In this document: positions 56,869 through 64,000 of the stretch, in pieces
How the letters are laid out: every line of letters begins with the position of its first letter
Position numbering within the stretch: the stretch's first letter is position 1
Assembly: GCA_026989435.1 (NCBI GenBank)
Contig: JALSJI010000044.1
Location: forward strand, 1 to 64,000
Direction of reading: 5' to 3'
Length of the DNA stretch: 64,000 nucleotides
Source of the DNA: Sulfurovum sp.
GTDB lineage: Bacteria; Campylobacterota; Campylobacteria; Campylobacterales; Sulfurovaceae
The notes under the pieces: generated by a model
Database searches by the model: none
Told to the model about the DNA's origin: nothing
The model's input: the letters and a program-made list of their open reading frames with translations, nothing else
Program-made: the position numbers and the translations under genes

Positions 56869-57810
56869 TTACCCTCTTTTGTTTTTTAAAAATGTTTTTA
56901 TGTTTTTTACTATGCCATCAAGAAGCTTTTTTCTTGCTTCTATACTCGTCCATGCAATATGCGGGGTGATAAGCAGTCTATTTTTGTGTTTAATATGAAG
57001 AAGCCTGTTTGTTGGAGCAATAGGTTCGATTTCTAGTACATCAAGCCCTGCATATATCTCACGTCTATCAAGCTCAAAAGAAAGATCGGTTTCGTTGATT
57101 ATGCCACCACGTCCGAGGTTTAGGAGTATGGCTCCCTCTTTGAGATAGGGAAGATTGTTTTCATTGATAAGGTCAAAGGTTTTGTCATTGAGTGGGGCAT
57201 GGATGGAAATGATGTCACAATCTTTCAAGATGAACTCTAAACTCTTATGTGGGTAGGCATGGTGCAGGTTTTCTCCCGAAGTTGAGTAGTAGGAAACTTC
57301 AGCACCAAATGCAGTGGCTACTTTGGAAACCTCACTGCCTATAGCCCCCATGCCGATTATCCCCCATTTTTTACCTGATATTTCATAAAAAGGATGAGAG
57401 ACATCAGTAAAAAGTCCTGAAGCACTCCAAGTATTGTCTTTGACTACTTTGTCATAGTATGCCATTTTTTCTAGTAAATACAGTGCCATAGCAAAGGTAT
57501 GTTGTGCCACAGACTTTGTAGAGTACCCTGCTACATTTTTCACTTCTATACCCTGAGAGGCAGCCGCTTCAAGGTCAACGTTGTTCATGCCAGTTGCAGC
57601 AATGCAGATGAGTTTTAGTTTTTTGGTTTGAGAGAGCATGTTTTTAGAAATGACCACCTTGTTGGTGATGACAATGTCTGCATCTATGATGCGTTCAAGT
57701 GTTTGTTCATCACTAGTTGTCTCGTAAGAGATAAAGGTTCCAAATGTTTCAAAAACACTAAGGTTTAAATCATCCCCAAGTGTCTTGGCATCGAGTAATA
57801 CAATTGTCAT
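56869..57810 (-). CDS. D-isomer 2-hydroxyacid dehydrogenase
   Basis: WGIIGMGAIGSEVSKVATAFGAEVSYYSTSG; NLGRGGIINETDL; ITPHIAWTSIEAR. Confidence 0.92.
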   Translation of the reverse strand: MTIVLLDAKTLGDDLNLSVFETFGTFISYETTSDEQTLERIIDADIVITNKVVISKNMLSQTKKLKLICIAATGMNNVDLEAAASQGIEVKNVAGYSTKSVAQHTFAMALYLLEKMAYYDKVVKDNTWSASGLFTDVSHPFYEISGKKWGIIGMGAIGSEVSKVATAFGAEVSYYSTSGENLHHAYPHKSLEFILKDCDIISIHAPLNDKTFDLINENNLPYLKEGAILLNLGRGGIINETDLSFELDRREIYAGLDVLEIEPIAPTNRLLHIKHKNRLLITPHIAWTSIEARKKLLDGIVKNIKTFLKNKRG

Positions 57811-57819
57811 AAACTCTCC

Positions 57820-58698
57820 TTAGTGTGTGGTGTTAGTCTCTGTACAATCAGGTGTCTGGGTAATAGTAATGGCACAGCCTTCATCACTTGCACCTGCACT
57901 TAAAAAGTCGGTAGATAGCCCACCTGCATCTAAGTCCAAACTACTACTTTGAACAGGGGTATTTGTAGTTTCTTCTTGAGTTTGGACAGGAGCTACAGCA
58001 TTTTTCTTCTCCTCAAAATGTGCGATGATTTTTTTATCACCTGTAAGTAGTACGGTCTCATACTTTTCTTTTATTACAAGTACAGGGATGCTCGTAGTTC
58101 CTACAAATTTTAAAAAGTTTCTTGCACTGGCTTCTTGGATAGAGATAGGGGTATAAGGTATGTTATGTTCTGCTAGGTAGGCTTTAACTTTTTTACAGTG
58201 TGGACAGATGGCTGACTGTATAAGGTAGTTGCCTGAATTTGTAACAAAGGCTTTGTTTTTACTCACAGCTAAAGTGTTAAGCCCTACAAAGATAGCAAGC
58301 ACCGTAGCAAGCGTAATGGCAAAGTGTCTCCACTGCGACAGAAGTGCAATGAGCAGTAAAGAGGAGAATACACCTAAACAAAAGATGCAAGGCTGGGGGT
58401 TTGCTACAAATTGGTAGCTAAGTATCGTTGCTTCAAATGCAATGGCTCCGTAAAGTCCTATAAAAAAGAGTGATTCATATAATTTGCTTTTTAAAGAGAG
58501 GTAGCCGAGTATCATTAGTATAAACACCCCTGCTAACCCAAAGTAGTTTAAGTATAGAGGGTCAAAGTTTAGAAGTTCTCCTGCAAGTTTACATCCTACC
58601 TCTCCACATAGTGAAGAATATTGTAGTTTGAGGTAGGTTTCTGTAGCTATGTAGGCTAGCAGTAAAAACGGTAAAAAAACACGTGCAATGAATTGCAT
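57820..58698 (-). CDS. Vitamin K epoxide reductase (VKOR) domain fused to thioredoxin/glutaredoxin-like domain
   Basis: Multi-TM with NPQPCIFCLGVF redox motif, then SAICPHCKKVKAYLAEHNIPYTPI thiol domain. Confidence 0.88.
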   Translation of the reverse strand: MQFIARVFLPFLLLAYIATETYLKLQYSSLCGEVGCKLAGELLNFDPLYLNYFGLAGVFILMILGYLSLKSKLYESLFFIGLYGAIAFEATILSYQFVANPQPCIFCLGVFSSLLLIALLSQWRHFAITLATVLAIFVGLNTLAVSKNKAFVTNSGNYLIQSAICPHCKKVKAYLAEHNIPYTPISIQEASARNFLKFVGTTSIPVLVIKEKYETVLLTGDKKIIAHFEEKKNAVAPVQTQEETTNTPVQSSSLDLDAGGLSTDFLSAGASDEGCAITITQTPDCTETNTTH

Positions 58699-58714
58699 GA
58701 ATGACTCCTTATTT

Positions 58715-59881
58715 TTAGGTATCCGTGATTTGTGAGACTATCTCTGCGGCTCTAGCTTTTGCAACCTCTATGTCGTCATCTAACACAAGGCTCACCGCCA
58801 TACGACGACCTACATGAGACTCTGGCTTTCCAAAGACTCTTACAAAGGAGTTAGTACTAAAGGCATCATCCGGTACAGTAAGCGTTGGGTTATGGCTTTC
58901 GTTTGAAGCTTTGTATGCGCCGCAAGCGCCGCTTCCATAGGTGGTGTATGCAAGAGGCAGTCCCAGCACGGCTCTTATATGCAGTGCAAATTCACTTTGG
59001 CTCTGTGTGATGAGGGTGACCATACCTGTGTCATGTGGACGGGGGCTAAGCTCGGAGAAGTAGACCTCTTCACCTTTGATGAAGAACTCCACGCCAAAGA
59101 TACCTCTACCCCCTAAACCGTCAGTCACTTTTTTGGCGATCTCTTTGGCTTTTTCAAGTACTGTTTTGCTCATGGGCATAGGTTGCCATGAGAGTATGAA
59201 ATCTCCATCTTTTTGTATGTGGCCTATGGGTTCACAAAAGAGCGTCCCTGTCTTATTCCGAACGGTAAGCAGGGTAATTTCGTAATCAAAAGAGATAAAC
59301 TCTTCTACGATGAGTTCACTTGCATCACCTCTGGCCTCTTTGGCTATCTGCCATGACTTTTCTATGTCATTTGGTGTTTTAGCGATGCTCTGTCCATGTC
59401 CTGAACTAGACATTACCGGCTTGATGACACAAGGAAATTTAATATGTTTACTTGCTTCTTTTAGTCCCTCCAAGGTAGTCACAAATTTATAGTTAGACGT
59501 TTTTAGCCCTAATTTTTCAGCTGCAAATATACGGATATTTTTACGGTTCATGGTTTTGTTTACTGCTTCGGCGTTCGGAATAATGTGATAGCCTCTTTCT
59601 TCTGCTTTAAAAAGTGCAGAGATAGAGATGGCTTCCACTTCAGGCAGTACATAGTTAGGTTTCTCTTTTTCTATCACTTCTAGGAGTGCCTTTTCGTCTT
59701 TCATGTCAATGACGTAAGATCTGTGTGCCACTAAATGCGCAGGTGCATTTTTATACTTATCGACAGCAACAACTTCAATGCCCAGACGTTGAGCCTCAAT
59801 GGCTACCTCTTTCCCTAGTTCACCTGAACCAAGGAGCATGATCTTAATGCTGTTTGCTTGTATGGGGGCAGTAAATATCAT
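58715..59881 (-). CDS. purT: Formate-dependent phosphoribosylglycinamide formyltransferase
   Basis: [31 protein letters not shown]...[12 protein letters not shown]...[15 protein letters not shown]. Confidence 0.96.
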   Translation of the reverse strand: MIFTAPIQANSIKIMLLGSGELGKEVAIEAQRLGIEVVAVDKYKNAPAHLVAHRSYVIDMKDEKALLEVIEKEKPNYVLPEVEAISISALFKAEERGYHIIPNAEAVNKTMNRKNIRIFAAEKLGLKTSNYKFVTTLEGLKEASKHIKFPCVIKPVMSSSGHGQSIAKTPNDIEKSWQIAKEARGDASELIVEEFISFDYEITLLTVRNKTGTLFCEPIGHIQKDGDFILSWQPMPMSKTVLEKAKEIAKKVTDGLGGRGIFGVEFFIKGEEVYFSELSPRPHDTGMVTLITQSQSEFALHIRAVLGLPLAYTTYGSGACGAYKASNESHNPTLTVPDDAFSTNSFVRVFGKPESHVGRRMAVSLVLDDDIEVAKARAAEIVSQITDT

Positions 59882-60015
59882 TATAAAACCTTTTAGAATT
59901 ATGGTAGCTATTTTATCAAAATCTTAGATAAGGTATTATGAGTTTTGGAATTTTTTAAGGTTTTCTATTACGGTAGGAAGTTAGTAGAAGGACAAATGTC
60001 CTACTTTTGCGATGC

Positions 60016-60228
60016 TTAGAGTCTTGACTCGTATCTTCTAAGCATGAAGAGTTTTTTAAGGATTTTTTTGCGTGTTGCAATTTTCTCTTTTTTCCTCTTT
60101 TCTGTTTTTGTCTCATAGTATTGACGTGCTCTAGCTTCGGTGACAATGAGGTTTCTGTCACACTGTCTTTTAAATTTTCTGTACGCATCATCAAATGAAT
60201 CACGTGGAGTAAGTTTAATTCCCGGCAT
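60016..60228 (-). CDS. rpsU: 30S ribosomal protein S21
   Basis: [49 protein letters not shown]. Confidence 0.94.
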   Translation of the reverse strand: MPGIKLTPRDSFDDAYRKFKRQCDRNLIVTEARARQYYETKTEKRKKEKIATRKKILKKLFMLRRYESRL

Positions 60229-60417
60229 ACCTTTCACCCCCTTCCTGTTATAGATTTCTCTTTGAAAATCGGCAAAGCCAATTTTTCAATTCCTCTCACT
60301 AAAGCTTTGCCGTTTGGCTCAGATTAGTATACTAAGAGTGAGTTGTAAACAAAGTGGCAAAATTATATCTAAAGTTTTTGAATTTGTGATAAAATGATAA
60401 TGTATAAGGAGTTCTTG

Positions 60418-61821
60418 ATGCAAAAAGTATTTAAAAACTGCTATAGCTTAGATAAACGATGTTACGAGATGTACGGACTTAGCGAAGAGATACTTATGGA
60501 GCATGCAGCAGCAGGTATGGCTAAGTTTATACGTCAAAATTTTGTAAAGGGCAGCAATATATTTATAGTCTCAGGGGTAGGGAATAATGGGGCTGACGGT
60601 ATTGTGCTTGCCCGACAGCTTTATGGAGAATATGCGGTGCGGCTGTCTCTGCCTTTTGGCGTCAAGTCGGCTATGGCAAATGTGCAGTTGGAACGTGCAA
60701 AAAAAGTGGGCGTCATACTTGTAGATAGTTTTGAAGATGCCGATGTTATAGTCGATGCTCTTTTTGGTGCAGGACTCAACAAACCTCTTACCGATGAGAT
60801 GATACATATCATTGAGAAACTCAACAGTTTTCACGGCTACAAAATAGCCTGTGATATACCTACCGGCGTAAGTGATAAAGGTTTAATGCCTATAGCTTTT
60901 CAAGCAGATACTACTATCACAATGGGAGCAAGAAAAGAAGCCCTTTATTTAGATGAAAATAAAGATGCCCTAGGCAAGATAGTCTGTGTAAACTTAGGTG
61001 TGAGCCATACGGTCTATGAGACACAAACACAGACTTATGTACTTGAAGAGAGTGACCTTAAACTCCCTTCACGTAGTCAACAAAACAGCCATAAAGGCAA
61101 CTTCGGACACGCGGCTATATTTTGCGGAGAGAAAGAGGGTGCAGGCATTATAGCAGGGATGGCATGTACGCGTTTTGGAGCAGGTCTTACCACACTTGTG
61201 GTACATGAACAGGTATCGCCTCCTTCTTATCTCATGCACGCCACTGTAGTACCTGATAATGCTTCTGCTCTTGCCATAGGCATGGGTCTTGGCGGCTACT
61301 TTGAGTCTGAGTTTTTACAGAAGTATGTACTAGATTCTCATCTGCCCGTCATCTTAGATGCGGATGCTTTTTTGAGTGAGGAGTTACTCACTATACTAGA
61401 GCAAAAAGACAGAGAGATAGTCCTCACTCCACACCCCAAAGAGTTTACTATACTATGGAAGATACTCACAGGTGAGGCATTTTCTGTAGAAGAAGTACAA
61501 AGCAAACGTTTCGAGATGGTACGCATGTTCAATGCCAAGTATCCGCACGTGACACTTTTGCTTAAAGGTGCCAATACACTCATCATGCAAGAAGAGCAAC
61601 TCTACATTAACCCTCTAGGTTGCTCTAAATTAAGCAAAGGTGGCAGTGGAGATGTCCTCTCAGGTCTTATTGTCTCACTGCTGGCACAAGGCTACACAGG
61701 TTTAGAGTCTGCCTTGCACGCTTCACTTGCGTTAGTCATGGCTGCCAATAACTATAGTGGTGCTTCCTATGCGATGTTGCCTACGGATATTATAGATGAG
61801 GTAAGGCTTCTTGAAAAGTAA
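60418..61821 (+). CDS. nnr: Bifunctional NAD(P)H-hydrate epimerase/dehydratase
   Basis: VSGVGNNGADGIVLARQL...DIPTGVSDKG...KGNFGHAAIFCGEKEGAGI...GGSGDVLSGLI; start 60394 or 60418. Confidence 0.92.
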   Translation: MQKVFKNCYSLDKRCYEMYGLSEEILMEHAAAGMAKFIRQNFVKGSNIFIVSGVGNNGADGIVLARQLYGEYAVRLSLPFGVKSAMANVQLERAKKVGVILVDSFEDADVIVDALFGAGLNKPLTDEMIHIIEKLNSFHGYKIACDIPTGVSDKGLMPIAFQADTTITMGARKEALYLDENKDALGKIVCVNLGVSHTVYETQTQTYVLEESDLKLPSRSQQNSHKGNFGHAAIFCGEKEGAGIIAGMACTRFGAGLTTLVVHEQVSPPSYLMHATVVPDNASALAIGMGLGGYFESEFLQKYVLDSHLPVILDADAFLSEELLTILEQKDREIVLTPHPKEFTILWKILTGEAFSVEEVQSKRFEMVRMFNAKYPHVTLLLKGANTLIMQEEQLYINPLGCSKLSKGGSGDVLSGLIVSLLAQGYTGLESALHASLALVMAANNYSGASYAMLPTDIIDEVRLLEK

Positions 61822-61885
61822 GTTAGCTATAATAATTTATATAAATTTAAGGGAGTATATGTGATAATATTTATGTATAAATTCC

Positions 61886-61932
61886 TTGGCAGTACGCACA
61901 TTAGCCAATTACAATGTTTGCCAAACCCAAGG
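61886..61932 (+). promoter_or_regulatory. Nested inverted repeats covering the RBS of the NYN gene
   Basis: TTGGCA...ACATT-loop-AATGT-T-TGCCAA, plus outer CCTTGG...CCAAGG where CCAAGGA contains the AAGGA Shine-Dalgarno. Confidence 0.55.
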
Positions 61933-61940
61933 AAATTTTA

Positions 61941-62621
61941 ATGAAAGTTGCTATTTTAGTTGATGGCGACTTTTATCTTCGTAGACATCAACTTGAATTC
62001 AAAAATAAATTATTTAACATTACTGACTCGGAAGAGAAAGCCAAAATAATCGCAGACGATTTAATGACACATTGTCTAAGGCATTTAGATAGACAAAAAG
62101 ATATACTATATCGTATATTTTTTTATGATTGTCCTCCTTTAAATAAAAAACTCCATAATCCAATCTCTAAGAAATCTCTTGATTTATCTAAAACTAGCAT
62201 GTATAAGTTTAGAACATGTTTACATAAATTTTTAGTTAGAAAACCTAGTATGGCATTACGTTTAGGCTATTTGGATGAAAATGGAGAGTGGAAAGTTAAA
62301 CCACGTAAGATGAAAGAGCTTTTAAAGGGCACTATTTCAGATAGTGATTTGTCGGATGATGTATTTTATCATGCTAGACAAAAAGGTGTTGATATGAAAA
62401 TTGGGCTAGATATAGCCACATTAACACACAAAAAATTGGTTGATAAAATCATTTTAGTTTCAGGAGATAGTGATTTTGTTCCTGCTTCAAAATTGGCTCG
62501 ACGCGAAGGAGTATATTTTGCATTAGATCCAATGGGGCATGGGATAAAAGATGATTTGCATGAACATATTGATTATTTGTCTACTACATTGCCATCTTGG
62601 AATAGACAACGAAAAGAATAG
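61941..62621 (+). CDS. NYN domain (PIN-like, LabA/DUF88) protein
   Basis: KVAILVDGDFYLRR...KGVDMKIGLDIATLTHKKLVDKIILVSGDSDFVPASKLARREGVYF. Confidence 0.9.
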   Translation: MKVAILVDGDFYLRRHQLEFKNKLFNITDSEEKAKIIADDLMTHCLRHLDRQKDILYRIFFYDCPPLNKKLHNPISKKSLDLSKTSMYKFRTCLHKFLVRKPSMALRLGYLDENGEWKVKPRKMKELLKGTISDSDLSDDVFYHARQKGVDMKIGLDIATLTHKKLVDKIILVSGDSDFVPASKLARREGVYFALDPMGHGIKDDLHEHIDYLSTTLPSWNRQRKE

Positions 62622-63182
62622 ATGAAAAAAATAGCCATACTTTTTAGCGGCAAAGGTACAAACTTTGCTCACATTGCCAAGACCTTACACAAGCAAGAGG
62701 TAGAAGTGGTATTTGCTCTGACAAACAACCCAAATGCAGAGGGCATAGCCATAGCCCAAGAGTATAGCATACCTTACGGTGTCGTAGAGCCTAAAAACTT
62801 TGACTCACGTGAAGCCTATGATGAGGCAGTAGTAGACACTTTGAAGCGTTACAGCCCAGATTTAACTGTACTTGCAGGATTTATGCGTATTTTAACACCT
62901 GTATTTACGGAACAGGTAAAGGCTATCAATTTACACCCCTCACTTTTGCCTAGACATAAAGGGTTAAAGGCGATAGAAAAATCTTATGCAGATGCATATG
63001 ATGAGGGTGGGGTCACGGTACATTTTGTAAGTTCCGAGCTTGATGCGGGTGAAATTATTGTGCAAAAATCATTGTTAAAAAAAGATTTGAGTTTTGAAAC
63101 TTATGATCAAAAGATACGTTTGATGGAGAAAGAGGTATTGAGCGAGGCGATTAAAAAAGTATGCAGAGATGTGTTAATATGA
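62622..63182 (+). CDS. purN: Phosphoribosylglycinamide formyltransferase
   Basis: KKIAILFSGKGTNFAHI...VLAGFMRILTPVF...NLHPSLLPRHKGLKAIEKSYADAYDEGGVTVHFV. Confidence 0.96.
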   Translation: MKKIAILFSGKGTNFAHIAKTLHKQEVEVVFALTNNPNAEGIAIAQEYSIPYGVVEPKNFDSREAYDEAVVDTLKRYSPDLTVLAGFMRILTPVFTEQVKAINLHPSLLPRHKGLKAIEKSYADAYDEGGVTVHFVSSELDAGEIIVQKSLLKKDLSFETYDQKIRLMEKEVLSEAIKKVCRDVLI

Positions 63183-63463
63183 AAAAATATGATGATAAAA
63201 AAAACGCAAAGGCTACTTATATTATCTTTGCTGTGCTACAGATGCTGCTTTTAGCACTGATGTACACCATACTCTACGTAGCTTTTAAAGCCACGCAACT
63301 TTCAGTAGAGAAGTATGAGCTTAACGCTTTTACGGCCTTTGCTCCTACTATTTTAGTGTTTGCGGCAGTACCTGTTTTACTGTATCGCACGAGGAAGATG
63401 TTTTTACAAGGGCGTATGATGGTAGCAATCCTTTGGATGATGGCCCTTTTGTCTGTTTTTTAG
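63179..63463 (+). CDS. Small membrane protein (about 94 aa, 3 predicted TM)
   Basis: MKKYDDKKNAKATYIIFAVLQMLLLALMYTILYVAFKAT... hydrophobic pattern. Confidence 0.65.
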   Translation: MKKYDDKKNAKATYIIFAVLQMLLLALMYTILYVAFKATQLSVEKYELNAFTAFAPTILVFAAVPVLLYRTRKMFLQGRMMVAILWMMALLSVF

Positions 63464-63503
63464 TAGGTATTATGATACACGTTAGTAATATTAGTAAAAT
63501 CTA

Positions 63504-64000
63504 GTGTTAAAATATTTCCCCAAAAAACACCAAAAGATACTCAGACTCTCCATCCCTGCAGCTATCAATTCGCTTTTGGATATGCTACAAGTGATTACTG
63601 ACCTCATTATGGTAGGACGCATCTCTGCGTTTGCGGTGGCTGCTGTCGGTTTGGGCTTACAGTCACTTACGTTTATGTTTGCCATACTTACTTTACTGCA
63701 TGTGGGTACGTCTGCGTTGTTGTCTCGTTTTGTGGGGGCTGGGCTTATGATGCGAGCATCTACAGGACTTTCTACTTTGCTTCGGTTTGCTCTGTTTTTG
63801 TCTTTTCCTATGATGTTGCTTTGGTATGTATTGTCATCAAACGTCTATGTATGGTTTGGCACAGTGCCAGAAGTAGTAGTATTAGGTGAAGACTATGTGC
63901 AGATGCTCACACTCATGCTCCCCTTTGTTTTTGTTAAGTTGGTATTTGTTACAGCACTCAACGCTGCGGGTGATACTAAAACCTCAATGTATATAAAAAT
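63504..64000 (+). CDS. MATE-family efflux transporter, N-terminal part (runs off window; GTG start)
   Basis: LKYFPKKHQKILRLSIPAAINSLLDMLQVITDLIMVGRISAFAVAAVGLGLQSLTFMF...AAGDTKTSMYIK. Confidence 0.88.
   Translation, partial: MLKYFPKKHQKILRLSIPAAINSLLDMLQVITDLIMVGRISAFAVAAVGLGLQSLTFMFAILTLLHVGTSALLSRFVGAGLMMRASTGLSTLLRFALFLSFPMMLLWYVLSSNVYVWFGTVPEVVVLGEDYVQMLTLMLPFVFVKLVFVTALNAAGDTKTSMYIK

Noticed and set aside
59960-60010. Hairpin AGTAGAAGGACA-AA-TGTCCTACT between purT and rpsU
   Set aside because: Probably an ordinary rpsU 3' structure/terminator on the minus strand with a bulge; not strong enough to list separately.

Overview
The window is chromosomal DNA that looks like a Campylobacterota (epsilonproteobacterial, Sulfurovum/Sulfurimonas-like) genome; lineage is inferred from protein resemblance and synteny only. 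From left to right it holds: (1) a surface-glycan / N-glycosylation cluster (flippase C-terminus, AsnB-like protein without the glutaminase Cys, acyltransferase, glycosyltransferases, an embedded MazF/PemK-type TA pair, wecB, a PglB/STT3 oligosaccharyltransferase and a PglC-PglF fusion that lacks the PglF catalytic domain); (2) a ComEA-like HhH protein with a lysine-rich tail, gltX, mqnA, moaD/moaE/moeA, an S24-type repressor, and a DUF255-DUF309-SagB-like operon; (3) a small accessory island with an IS30-like transposase remnant, an HpaII-like R-M-Vsr operon whose R gene is split by a frameshift, a decayed gene and a C9 tract; (4) a tRNA-tuf-rpmG-trnW-secE-nusG-rplKAJL-rpoBC-rpsLG-fusA block; (5) a small HTH protein paralogous to the S24 repressor, queF, a degenerate GGDEF/EAL protein, gyrB, tsaD, dxr, cdsA, NFACT, leuC, sdh/frd-like subunits, VKOR, purT, rpsU, nnr, a NYN nuclease with an RBS-sequestering inverted repeat, purN and a MATE pump. 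The strongest unexplained signals are: a 19-bp operator-like palindrome (ATATGTCA-N3-TGNCATAT) at almost the same distance (55-60 nt) upstream of the S24 repressor, the isolated HTH paralog and the vsr-M-R operon; four blocks of a degenerate 7-nt-periodic repeat (ACYNNNN) inside wecB at positions that look like loop insertions; and the PglF internal deletion with its C-terminus left out of frame. All calls are from reading the sequence; no database search was run.
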